Assembly (NCBI GenBank): GCA_016795065.1
Contig: JAEUIU010000019.1
Coordinates: 1-50,940 of the forward strand
DNA: 50,940 nucleotides
Reading direction: 5' to 3'
Source of the DNA: Phycisphaerae bacterium
GTDB taxonomy: Bacteria; Planctomycetota; Phycisphaerae; Phycisphaerales; SM1A02
Position numbers and translations under genes: made by a program
In this document: one piece after another, positions 25,411 through 33,431 of the stretch
Layout: each line of letters opens with the position of its first letter
How positions within the stretch are numbered: the stretch's first letter is position 1
The notes under the pieces: model-generated
The model's input: the letters and a program-made list of their open reading frames with translations, nothing else
What the model was told of the DNA's origin: nothing
The model's database searches: none

Positions 25411-27192
25411 TCAGGGTGTGGCCGTGGCGCTGGAGATCGGAAGGTGGGAGGTCGCAGAACCGTCGGAGAGGCTGCTGATGCGGCCGCCGGTGGCGGAGGT
25501 CGCATCGGGTGAGACCGTGATTTCAGGGGTTGTCTCGCCAGCGAGGGAGCCCTTCGCCGCCTCGGCCTCCTGTTGGGTCCGGAGGTAGTTTTTCACCGCC
25601 TCGGGATAGGCCGCGATGGTGGTCGTGGCCGATGGGCCGATGGCGTCGAGGACGTACCATGGCTGCACGCCAAGGAAAAGGCAAAGGGCCGCGATGGGAG
25701 CCAGCGTGACGACCTCGCGGGCACTCAGGTCAGGCGGCAAGCCGTGGTTGTCGTGGCCTCCAGCGTGGGCGTGTCCATGGCTGCTTTCATGGCCGTGACC
25801 ATGACCATGGCCCGGCTCCTTGAGCGGTCCCCAGACCACGCGACCGACCATGTACAGCATGTAGAGGGCACCAAAGATGACGCTGCCGACGCCGGCGATG
25901 AGCATCCAGCGCGGGCCGATCAGGCCGGGCCATTCGAGCGCTGTCGACGGTCGGGCGCTGAACGCACCGAGGAGGCACATGACCTCGCTCACGAACCCAT
26001 TCAGGCCGGGGAGCCCGACGCTGGTCATCGTGAAGAAGACCATGAAGAAGGCCCAGATGGGCATCTTCTTGGCGAGTCCGCCGAGCTTGTCCATGTCCTT
26101 CGTGTGGTAACGCTCGTACATCATGCCGATGCAGAGGAAGAGCGCTCCGGTCGAAAGACCGTGGTTGATCATGTAAAGGACCGAGCCGCTCACACCAACC
26201 GGGTTCAGGGCGAGCATGCCGAGCATGGCCACGCCCATGTGGCTGACCGACGAGTAAGCGACCAGACGCTTCACGTCCTTCTGGGCGAAGCAGACCAGCG
26301 AGATGGCCACGATCGCGATGATGCAGAAGGTGATCAGGAGCGGAGCGATCTCGACCGCCGCGCCCGGTGCCATCGGCAGGGCCACGCGATAGATGCCGTA
26401 GGTGCCCAGCTTGAGCAACGTGCCGGCCAGAATGACCGAGCCGCCGGTCGGTGCCTGATCGTGGGCCAGCGGGAGCCACGAGTGCACCGGGAAGAAGGGG
26501 ACCTTCACGCAGAAGCCGATCATCATCGCGACGAAGACCCAGTAGCGCTGGGTGTCGGAGAAGTCATTGCTCTGGGCGAAGGACTGGAGTTCGGCGAGGC
26601 CGAAGCTCCACGGCAGGCCGGTCTGGGCCCGCGCCGCCGCAACATAGATCAGGCCGGAGAGCGTGATGACGCTCGCGACGAAGGTGAAGACGAAGAATTT
26701 GATCGCGGCGTAGCGGCGGTTGTCGCCGCCGAAGATTGCGATCAGGAAGAGCATCGGCACGATGGTGAACTCGTAGCCGACGTAGAAGGCGATCACGTCG
26801 CGGGCCATGAAGGCCAGGAGCATCGCCGAGAGAAGTACCAGGAACCACGCGTAGAACTCACGTTCTCGGTGGGCCACCGAGGTGTAGGACCCCAGAAGCG
26901 CCAGTGGCGTCAGGAAGGTGGTCAGGAGGATCAGGAGGAGCGACACGCTGTCGATCCCGAGCGTGAAGCTCACGCCAAGGGCGAGTTCGCTCGCGCTGTT
27001 GTTGGGCCAGAAGCGCCCACTTGTCCATTCCGGAAACTGCCAGGCCAGCATGATCGAGATCGCGAAGACCGCGAGCGAGCTGCCGACGGCGATGTGCTTG
27101 GCAAGAAGCCGAGGAGCTGCGGCGATGATCCCCGCCCCAATCAAGGGGAGAAGCAACATCGCGGCCATGAGGTTCGAGGGAAGTGAACTCAC
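25411..27192 (-). CDS. nuoM: NADH-quinone oxidoreductase subunit M with His-rich insertion
   Basis: 593 residues, the middle antiporter-like pump subunit of complex I. Conserved parts include LLILLTTFLTPLALLGSYT, FYVGYEFTIVPMLFLIAIFG (key glutamate), KVPFFPVHSWLPLAHDQAPT and KDVKRLVAYSSVSHMGVAMLG. A loop near residue 470-500 holds nine histidines in about 26 residues (GHGHGHGHESSHGHAHAGGH), absent from most NuoM. The C-terminal tail after NYLRTQQEAEAAK is also longer than normal. GTG 27192 overlaps the nuoL stop (GTGA) and has GGGGAGG 7 nt upstream, which decides the start; ATG lies 8 codons further in. Confidence 0.95.
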   Translation of the reverse strand: MSSLPSNLMAAMLLLPLIGAGIIAAAPRLLAKHIAVGSSLAVFAISIMLAWQFPEWTSGRFWPNNSASELALGVSFTLGIDSVSLLLILLTTFLTPLALLGSYTSVAHREREFYAWFLVLLSAMLLAFMARDVIAFYVGYEFTIVPMLFLIAIFGGDNRRYAAIKFFVFTFVASVITLSGLIYVAAARAQTGLPWSFGLAELQSFAQSNDFSDTQRYWVFVAMMIGFCVKVPFFPVHSWLPLAHDQAPTGGSVILAGTLLKLGTYGIYRVALPMAPGAAVEIAPLLITFCIIAIVAISLVCFAQKDVKRLVAYSSVSHMGVAMLGMLALNPVGVSGSVLYMINHGLSTGALFLCIGMMYERYHTKDMDKLGGLAKKMPIWAFFMVFFTMTSVGLPGLNGFVSEVMCLLGAFSARPSTALEWPGLIGPRWMLIAGVGSVIFGALYMLYMVGRVVWGPLKEPGHGHGHGHESSHGHAHAGGHDNHGLPPDLSAREVVTLAPIAALCLFLGVQPWYVLDAIGPSATTTIAAYPEAVKNYLRTQQEAEAAKGSLAGETTPEITVSPDATSATGGRISSLSDGSATSHLPISSATATP

Positions 27193-29567
27193 GAGGCACC
27201 TCCCCGGTGGGCGATCCAGTAGAGCATCATCCAGACCAGAATCAGTCCCAGCCCGCCGGCCATCACGACCGCGTAGCCCTGTAGGACGCCGTTGTAGAGC
27301 GGCTGGAAGTAACGGCCGACCCACGCTGGAACGCGGCCGATGCCGTTGATGACGCCGCTGTCCAGGAGGTAGCTGTCGATCTTCGCCAAGAGCCACGCCA
27401 GCCCGCGTACCGGCAGGCGGAAGAGCCCGTCGTAGAGCTCATCGACGTACCACTTGTTCTCGAGGGCCCGCGGCAGCCAGCCAGTCAAGGGTGACGCCAG
27501 GAGCGACTGCTTCAGGTTGTCGGCGGCCTTCCGGTTCAGAAGGTGGAAGTACGCCGCACCGCCAATCCCAACGATGCTGATGCCGAAGGAGATGACCAGG
27601 AGAAGCGTGTGGGCGTTCATCCCGAGCAACTCTGCATGCCCCGCATGTCCGCTGGCGCTGGAGAGGTCGGGTACGCCGGCGACCGCCGTCGAGTCGCCGA
27701 TCATCTTCTTCACCCAATTGCTGCCGCCGGCGAGTGACATGTAGCCGGGAATGCCAGCCATGATCGCCCCAATCGCCAGCACGGCAAGGACGCCGTTGAC
27801 GGCGAGTCGCGGCGGGTGCGGATGAAAGTGTCCGCCGTCGTGGGCATGACCGTGGTGATCGTCGCCACCCGCGTGGGCGTGATCATCATGCGGATGATGG
27901 TCAGCAGCAGCGTGGGCATGGTCATCATGGCCGTGATGCTCATCGCCAGGTACGTAGGAAACTGGTCCGGCGCAGACCCGGAACCATACCCGGAAGGTGT
28001 AGTAGGCGGTGAGCGTCGCCGTGAACAGTCCGAGCCAGCCGAGCAGGGCATTGCCGTGGGTGTGGTCGGTCAGGGCGACGAGCAGGATCTCGTCCTTCGA
28101 GAAGAAACCGGCGCTGAACGGGATCGCGGCGAGCCAGAGGCAGCCGACGAGCATCGTGTAGGCGACGACCTTGAAGCCTGGAATATGCCGCAGTCCGGAG
28201 ATCTTCCGGATGTCGAGCTGCCCGGCGAAGCCGTGCATGACCGCGCCGGAGGAGAGGAAGAGCAGGGCCTTGAAGAAGGCGTGGGTAAAGACGTGGAAGG
28301 CGGCGCCGTAGCTCGTTCCGACCCCGAGGCCGAGGAACATGAAGCCTAGCTGCGAGACCGTCGAGTACGCGAAGACCCGCTTCATGTCGTACTGCATGAG
28401 GCCGATCGTCGCGGCGAGGAACGCCGTCGTCCCGCCGATCCAGGCCACCGTGGGAAGGGCATTCGGATCCAGCAGGAAGAGCGGGAAGCAGCGGGCGATG
28501 AGATAGACGCCTGCGGTGACCATCGTCGCCGCATGGATCAGGGCCGAGACCGGGGTCGGGCCTTCCATGGCGTCCGGGAGCCACGTGAAGAGCGGGATCT
28601 GGGCCGACTTGCCGAAGGCTCCGAGCATCAGGAAGTAAGGGATCAGGTACGCCGTCTCGCCGCCGGTTGAACCGTTGGCGATGGCACGGAAGATCGTGTC
28701 GTAGTCGAGGGCCCCGAAGTTCCGCCAGGTGAGGTAGATCCCGACCAGAAGGCCGAGGTCACCGATGCGGTTCATGATGAAGGCCTTCTTGGCGGCCGCG
28801 ACCGCCGAGGGCTTCCCGTAGTAGTAGCCGATGAGCAGGTAGCTTGCGACGCCGACGCCTTCCCAACCGAGGTAGAGAAGGAAAAGGTTGCCGCCCATGA
28901 CCAGGCAGCCCATCGCGAGAAGGAAGATGCTCACCGCTCCGAAGAAGCGGGCGTAGTTGCCGCCGACATCGCTCTCCATGTACTCGCTCGCGAAGATCGC
29001 GATGAGCGTGCCCAAGCCGGTGACGAAGAGCATCCAGAAGAGGGTGAGGCCGTCGATATGGAGCCCGATGTCGGCGATGAGGCTCTGGCCCGCGGCGAGC
29101 GTGCCGTTCCCCGTCGTGCTGCCAGGCGACCAGTCGAGCCGGATCCAGTCGTAGAGATGCACCGTCACCGGGCTCTCATAGTTCTGGTAGAGGATGAACG
29201 TCGTGACGAAAGCGCCGCCGAGGGCGAGGACCGTCACGATCGCGGGCAGCTTGTTCCGCAGCTTCAGAAAGCCGAAGACCATGCAGAGGACCGCTGCGAT
29301 GGCCGGGAGGCCAAGGATCCAGCCTGCCCACGAGAGGCCAGGAGCCTGTTGCGGCAAGACCTTCGTCAGGGCCGCGAGTTGCTCCGCCGTGGCGCCCGCG
29401 TGTGCGGCATGGGCGTTGAGCTGATTGGCTGCGTGTTCCGCCGCCTCGGTGCCTTCTTGTCCGAAGGGAAGGCCGACGGCCGATGCGGTCAGCGCGAGGG
29501 CAATCGGCATGGCCAAGGCGAGGCGTCGCCAGAAACGACCGCGCGAGTCGGGTAGGGCGTGATCCAT
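27189..29567 (-). CDS. nuoL: NADH-quinone oxidoreductase subunit L with N-terminal extension and His-rich insertion
   Basis: 792 residues against about 610-650 usually. The core is typical: LGWEGVGVASYLLIGYYYGKPSA, KSAQIPLFTWLPDAMEGPTPVSALIHAATMVTAGVYL, KRVFAYSTVSQLGFM, and the C-terminal lateral helix. Two additions stand out. First, an N-terminal segment of about 75 residues with a signal-like helix (LALAMPIALALTASAVGLPF) and a polar His/Ala stretch before the usual first helix. Second, a loop with 17 histidines in about 43 residues (HHGHDDHAHAAADHHPHDD...). ATG 29567 overlaps the nuoK stop by one base (TGATG) with GGGAGG upstream. Confidence 0.95.
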   Translation of the reverse strand: MDHALPDSRGRFWRRLALAMPIALALTASAVGLPFGQEGTEAAEHAANQLNAHAAHAGATAEQLAALTKVLPQQAPGLSWAGWILGLPAIAAVLCMVFGFLKLRNKLPAIVTVLALGGAFVTTFILYQNYESPVTVHLYDWIRLDWSPGSTTGNGTLAAGQSLIADIGLHIDGLTLFWMLFVTGLGTLIAIFASEYMESDVGGNYARFFGAVSIFLLAMGCLVMGGNLFLLYLGWEGVGVASYLLIGYYYGKPSAVAAAKKAFIMNRIGDLGLLVGIYLTWRNFGALDYDTIFRAIANGSTGGETAYLIPYFLMLGAFGKSAQIPLFTWLPDAMEGPTPVSALIHAATMVTAGVYLIARCFPLFLLDPNALPTVAWIGGTTAFLAATIGLMQYDMKRVFAYSTVSQLGFMFLGLGVGTSYGAAFHVFTHAFFKALLFLSSGAVMHGFAGQLDIRKISGLRHIPGFKVVAYTMLVGCLWLAAIPFSAGFFSKDEILLVALTDHTHGNALLGWLGLFTATLTAYYTFRVWFRVCAGPVSYVPGDEHHGHDDHAHAAADHHPHDDHAHAGGDDHHGHAHDGGHFHPHPPRLAVNGVLAVLAIGAIMAGIPGYMSLAGGSNWVKKMIGDSTAVAGVPDLSSASGHAGHAELLGMNAHTLLLVISFGISIVGIGGAAYFHLLNRKAADNLKQSLLASPLTGWLPRALENKWYVDELYDGLFRLPVRGLAWLLAKIDSYLLDSGVINGIGRVPAWVGRYFQPLYNGVLQGYAVVMAGGLGLILVWMMLYWIAHRGGAS

Positions 29568-29944
29568 CACTTCACATCCTCCCGAAGCTCAGACCACGCT
29601 TCGCTGGAGAGGGTTTCCTTCTTGCGATAGAGGAGAACGACCAGACCGAGGGCCAAGGCCGCTTCAGCGGCGGCGACGGTCAGGACAAAGATCACCATCA
29701 CCTGACCGGAGACGTCCATGTGCAGTCGGCCAAAGGCCACGAAGGCGAGGCAGGCGGCTTGCAACATGAGTTCCGTGCAGAGGAACATCATGATCATGTT
29801 CCGCCGGGTCAGGAACCCGATCATCCCGATCGAGAAGAGGACGACACTGACGAAGAGTGTCGCGTGGATGAGCGGAAGGGAGGGAGCGGTGACGCCTCCC
29901 TCGGCTAGCAGCTGGATCATGGGTTGGGCCATGGAGTGCGTCAT
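29567..29944 (-). CDS. nuoK: NADH-quinone oxidoreductase subunit K
   Basis: 125 residues with three hydrophobic helices. The second contains the two-glutamate signature region MFLCTELMLQAACLAFVAF and the third VLTVAAAEAALALGLVVLLYR, both needed for proton transfer. It is about 25 residues longer than E. coli NuoK, with an N-terminal lead of 25 residues before the first helix and a charged C-terminal tail. ATG 29944 overlaps the nuoJ stop codon (ATGA). Confidence 0.95.
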   Translation of the reverse strand: MTHSMAQPMIQLLAEGGVTAPSLPLIHATLFVSVVLFSIGMIGFLTRRNMIMMFLCTELMLQAACLAFVAFGRLHMDVSGQVMVIFVLTVAAAEAALALGLVVLLYRKKETLSSEAWSELREDVK

Positions 29945-30999
29945 GAGCGACCTCCCCGTGCCGCGTCGCGGACCATCTCGGGGTCCTCAACGCTGAGGCG
30001 TCGCATGCCGGCGGCATCGCGTCGCTCGTCCTCGCCAATTTCGATCTGCTTCCTGGCCAGGACCACCGCACCGAACATTGCCATCAGGAGGATCACGCTG
30101 GCCAATTCGAGACTGGCCGGGAAGCTGCTCACCAAGGCAAGTCCGACCTCTTGGGTATTGGTCGGCTGGGCGGTGTCGGGCAGGGTCACATCGCGCGGCT
30201 GGTCACCGACCATGACGCGGACGGTCGCCTTTCCATCGCGAACCTGAATGAGCTGGCCGTCGACGGCGATCGGTTCGCCGACCATATCCGGGACGACACG
30301 CTTCACCTCTGCCTTAAGTCGCCGCGGCATCGTCTCCAGCGAGTGCCAGAGGTCTGCGTTGGCCGTCGCGACGGCGGCGTCGCTGGGCTTGACCTGAAGC
30401 TGGGCGTTGTCAACGAAATAGGCATGGCTCAGCGAGGCAAGCACGCCGAAGCCGATGAGCACGGCCACGAAGGGCTCGCGGGGAACGCGGTCGTATCGGG
30501 TGCCGCCCTCGACGTCGCCGCCCCAACCGCTCCCGATGTCAGGGCTGCTGGGCGACTGATGGGCAAGCATCAGGACGAACATGTAGGTGATCAGGATCGC
30601 CCCGGCATAGACGATGATCAGGGCGAAGGCCATGAACTCGGCTTGCAGGGTCAGGAAAAGCCCCGCAGTGCTGACCACCACCAGGATGAAGTAGAGGGCC
30701 GCGTAGACGGGCTTCTGGTGGGTCACCATCCGGGTGGCGGCGGCGATCGCGGCCATCCCGAGGATGACCGAGGGCACCGGCATGCCGCCGAATGCTGTCG
30801 AGAGCGGGCTGCCGTCAGACAGCGTGTAGGCCGAGGCTCGTGAAAGGACTTCCACGAACATAAAGGCCACGCCGGCGAGGCCAATCAGGGTGCCGAGGAT
30901 CCGCGTCTGCGTTCCACCGGGCGTATCCGATGGACGCATGAGGAGATACAACCCGATCGCACCGATCAGACCAGCCGCGTACAGAGCGTAGGGCGTCAT
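29941..30999 (-). CDS. nuoJ: NADH-quinone oxidoreductase subunit J, long form
   Basis: 352 residues, nearly twice the usual 170-200. Five hydrophobic helices are seen, including the conserved third helix EFMAFALIIVYAGAILITYMFVLML. An unusual leading segment contains two helices before the normal start (GLIGAIGLYLLM and ILGTLIGLAGVAFMFVE), and about 130 residues separate helices four and five, including DGQLIQVRDGKATVRVMVGD. The gene opens the nuoJKLMN run; ATG 30999 has no Shine-Dalgarno sequence. Upstream is a 440-bp non-coding region and divergent pgsA, so nuoA-I must be elsewhere in the genome. Confidence 0.92.
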   Translation of the reverse strand: MTPYALYAAGLIGAIGLYLLMRPSDTPGGTQTRILGTLIGLAGVAFMFVEVLSRASAYTLSDGSPLSTAFGGMPVPSVILGMAAIAAATRMVTHQKPVYAALYFILVVVSTAGLFLTLQAEFMAFALIIVYAGAILITYMFVLMLAHQSPSSPDIGSGWGGDVEGGTRYDRVPREPFVAVLIGFGVLASLSHAYFVDNAQLQVKPSDAAVATANADLWHSLETMPRRLKAEVKRVVPDMVGEPIAVDGQLIQVRDGKATVRVMVGDQPRDVTLPDTAQPTNTQEVGLALVSSFPASLELASVILLMAMFGAVVLARKQIEIGEDERRDAAGMRRLSVEDPEMVRDAARGGRS

Positions 31000-31440
31000 G
31001 AGGAGCGGACCATCCGGAGCGGTTCAAGGGGGAAATCGTTCGGCCTGGACATGCGTTCCTTGGGCGTTTCCGCCGACCCGAGGGGCATGTCGAGGGGTGG
31101 ACCTGAGCGGGACCACGGGACCAAAGAGGGTGACCAAACGGGGCCACAACCGGCCAAACGACCTTAGGACCAAACGAGTGGAGAGGTTCCGATATCGAAC
31201 GGAGGGCGAACTGTACGGAAAACGGGCGATATCCGCAACCGAACCGCGGGTCGAACTGACCTCGCCGCGCGCCCTTTCGACGCGCTGTGGAGGAGTGCTT
31301 GGACGACGCCCGAGCCCTCCCAAAGACTCGGGCGATTCCCTCATCGGAACGGACCTTTGGGAGGAAGCGTCCCCGTCGGATCCGACCCGAACGTTCCGGA
31401 ATCAACGTCGCTCCTCCCGCGCCCCCGTAGCATGCCGACC
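31000..31440. other. Divergent intergenic region nuoJ/pgsA
   Basis: No gene is supported here. A cluster of short GACCAAA-like words (31111-31176) lies in the middle, and CGATATCG (perfect palindrome inside GTTCCGATATCGAAC) sits near 31187-31201. Short open frames exist on both strands but have biased composition and no recognisable features. It must hold the promoters for nuoJ and pgsA. Confidence 0.6.
31428..31433 (+). promoter_or_regulatory. Candidate -10 box for leaderless pgsA
   Basis: TAGCAT ends 7 nt before ATG 31441, the gap seen at other leaderless genes here. It overlaps the alternative start ATG 31432, which makes ATG 31441 the better choice. No -35 box is recognisable. Confidence 0.4.
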
Positions 31441-32103
31441 ATGCCGGACGGGCTTCGCCGCACGCTGCCGAATGCGCTCACCCTCGCTCGCCTTCTCGTG
31501 GCAGCGGCGTTCTTCGCGACGATGTCACTGACCCTCCGCATGGGCCCGCATGCCGATCGCGCTCTGTGGGGGAACACTGCGATCGCCCTGTTCATTGTGG
31601 CGGCATCGACGGACTATCTCGATGGCTACCTCGCCCGGCGCTGGCAGGTGGTGAGTGTCTTCGGCCGAATCATGGATCCCTTCGTTGACAAGGTGCTGGT
31701 CTTGGGGGCGTTTGTCTTTCTGGCGAGCCCGCGGTTCGCCGAGGCCGATCCGAACATCGCCGATCGCTTCACGATGGCCACCGGCGTCTCGAGCTGGATG
31801 GTGGTGGTGATTCTGGCGCGCGAACTGTTAGTGACGAGCATTCGCGGCGTGATCGAGGGCATGGGCATCGCCTTCGGCGCAGAGCAGATTGGCAAGTGGA
31901 AGATGGCGCTCCAGTGCGTGGCCATACCCGTGGCGATTGCGGTGGCCGTGAACGAGCGGTTACTCGCCGAGCCTTCGGTGCGACTTGGCCGCGACGTCAT
32001 CGTCTGGGCCACGATTCTCGTGACGGTGGTTTCCTGCCTGCCGTATCTCGCTCGGGCCGGGACGATTCTCCGGGCCCCGCTGGAAGGGTCTCGGCGCTCA
32101 TGA
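31441..32103 (+). CDS. pgsA: CDP-diacylglycerol-glycerol-3-phosphate 3-phosphatidyltransferase
   Basis: 220 residues, an integral CDP-alcohol phosphotransferase that makes phosphatidylglycerophosphate from CDP-diacylglycerol and glycerol 3-phosphate. The family signature D-x2-D-G-x2-A-R-x8-G-x3-D-x3-D is complete: Asp58, Asp61, Gly62, Ala65, Arg66, Gly75, Asp79, Asp83. About five membrane helices follow the motif. It overlaps pgpA by ATGA, and the two catalyse consecutive steps. Related enzymes (PssA) share the motif, but the coupling to pgpA favours PgsA. Confidence 0.92.
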   Translation: MPDGLRRTLPNALTLARLLVAAAFFATMSLTLRMGPHADRALWGNTAIALFIVAASTDYLDGYLARRWQVVSVFGRIMDPFVDKVLVLGAFVFLASPRFAEADPNIADRFTMATGVSSWMVVVILARELLVTSIRGVIEGMGIAFGAEQIGKWKMALQCVAIPVAIAVAVNERLLAEPSVRLGRDVIVWATILVTVVSCLPYLARAGTILRAPLEGSRRS

Positions 32104-32585
32104 ACCGATTCGCGACGCTGGCCCTGACGGCCGGTGGCCTTGGGTTTCTTCGGCCTGCCTCCGGCACCTGGGGATCCCTCCCGCCGGCAATTGTGGCCGG
32201 CCTCATGGTCTGGTTGGGAGCCGGGACCTGGGCGGTGAACGGCGTCCTCGTTCTCTTCCTCATCGGCGGCTCACTGGCGTGTCTGGCTTTTGGCAACTCC
32301 GCCGAAACGGTTTTTGGCAAGAAGGATCCAGGGGAAGTCGTCGCCGACGAGGTCGCGGGTCAGGCCCTGACGCTTTTGGCCCTGCCGTGGCCGGGCGACG
32401 GACGATCGATCGCCATGCTCGCCCTGATCGGCTTTCTCTCGTTTCGAGTGATGGACATCATCAAGCCGCCGCCCGCCCGAGGCCTCCAGCGGCTGAGCGG
32501 CGGTCTGGGCATCCTTATCGATGACCTCCTGGCCGCGATCTACGCGGCGATCGTCACGCAGATCGCCGCACGCTGGCTCTTCTGA
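32100..32585 (+). CDS. pgpA: Phosphatidylglycerophosphatase A
   Basis: 161 residues. Dephosphorylates phosphatidylglycerophosphate to phosphatidylglycerol in the inner membrane. Family features: the opening PASGTWGSLPP, KKDPGEVVADEVAGQALTLLALPW (conserved metal/phosphate residues D, E, D, E), and FRVMDIIKPPPARGLQRLSGGLGILIDDLLAAIYA. ATG 32100 overlaps the pgsA stop codon (ATGA), so both enzymes are made in step. A hairpin at 32619-32651 follows. Confidence 0.93.
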   Translation: MNRFATLALTAGGLGFLRPASGTWGSLPPAIVAGLMVWLGAGTWAVNGVLVLFLIGGSLACLAFGNSAETVFGKKDPGEVVADEVAGQALTLLALPWPGDGRSIAMLALIGFLSFRVMDIIKPPPARGLQRLSGGLGILIDDLLAAIYAAIVTQIAARWLF

Positions 32586-32618
32586 GGCCATCGTCACGAG
32601 ATCGATGCAAACAGAAAC

Positions 32619-32651
32619 GAGCCTCGCCCGCGTCAAGCGCGGGCGAGGCTC
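32619..32651. terminator. Hairpin terminator between pgpA and the SRPBCC gene
   Basis: A perfect 14-bp stem (32619-32632 with 32638-32651) around a 5-nt loop. On the minus strand it is followed by GTTTCTGTTT, so it best serves the SRPBCC gene transcript; on the plus strand the T-run is poor. It may serve both converging transcripts. Confidence 0.7.
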
Positions 32652-32799
32652 TCATCTCCGGCAGGGCGTGCCATGGCGCTCCCTCCAGCGCCACGGAACA
32701 GCCCCAGGAGGCTCATGAAGTTCAATCGTTGCGGATCGATCCGCGCAAAGGTCCAAGTTCCATGTCGAGCCCCACCACAGCGAGTGTGCGCCCGAAGGG

Positions 32800-32870
32800 C
32801 GCTACGGAGCGCTCAAACTAGCTTCGCTACGGAGCGCTCAAACTAGCTTCGCTACGGAGCGCTCAAACTA
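32800..32870. repeat. 25-bp direct repeat, 2.8 copies
   Basis: Copies at 32800-32824, 32825-32849 and a partial one at 32850-32870. Each contains CGCTACGGAGCG, which can fold into a 4-bp hairpin with an ACGG loop. The last copy reaches into the stop codon of the SRPBCC gene, so the array lies in its 3' untranslated region. There are no spacers, so it is not a CRISPR. Confidence 0.9.
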
Positions 32871-33365
32871 CAGCGGCCGCACAGCCCGCATGTCATGCCT
32901 GGTCTCCAGCACCGAGCGAAGGTTGCAGAGATACCAGCGCCAGCTTTCCGCTCCGTCGGCCATGGCAATCAGTGTCTCGACCTCTTCCTTAAACGGTCCC
33001 TGTCTCAGAATCACCTTGGCACCATGCTCAACGTCACCTGTCACCGTGACTTGCACGGGGACGCACTCCTCGCTGAGCGGATCGGGAAACCAATCGAAGG
33101 TAATCCGGCCCTCGGGTTCGAACTCTCTCACCTGAACCGTGAGAGTGCGTTCGAAATCGCGATCCCACGCCAACGTCATCACACCACCGGGTCGGGCTTC
33201 CAGTTCCGCTCCAACCGAGAGCCATCGGGTGAGTCCTTCGGGCGTGCTGAAACACGCAAAGACCTCCTCGGCTGGCGCTGCGATGGTTTCCTTCAGCGTC
33301 ACCCAGATCCCATTGGCTTCACGACGGACCATGGAGTAGCTCACGACAGAGAGTTCGCATGACAT
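32868..33365 (-). CDS. SRPBCC / Aha1-like (AHSA1) domain protein
   Basis: 165 residues from ATG 33365. The START-like SRPBCC fold is recognised by WVTLKETIAAPAEEVFACFSTPEGLTRWL, GVMTLAWDRDFERTLTVQVREFEPEGRITFDW and the C-terminal helix ESWRWYLCNLRSVLE. Such proteins bind hydrophobic ligands in a deep cavity; the ligand is unknown. Start uncertain: ATG 33332 would begin just before the fold, and TTG 33431 directly follows the lysA stop codon without a gap. It probably shares the lysA transcript. The stop codon lies inside a 25-bp repeat. Confidence 0.8.
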   Translation of the reverse strand: MSCELSVVSYSMVRREANGIWVTLKETIAAPAEEVFACFSTPEGLTRWLSVGAELEARPGGVMTLAWDRDFERTLTVQVREFEPEGRITFDWFPDPLSEECVPVQVTVTGDVEHGAKVILRQGPFKEEVETLIAMADGAESWRWYLCNLRSVLETRHDMRAVRPL

Positions 33366-33431
33366 CGAGAACGGTTTCCGAAGTTCGTTCAGGACTTCGT
33401 CGACAGCTCGCTGGAAAACGGAGAACGTCAA

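Noticed and set aside
23695..27186. Long plus-strand open frames opposite nuoN and nuoM
   Set aside because: Composition is extremely charged (Arg/Glu/Asp/His), typical of antisense to hydrophobic GC-rich genes.
32800..32870. CRISPR-like repeat array
   Set aside because: The 25-bp copies are directly adjacent without spacers, only 2.8 in number, and there are no cas genes.
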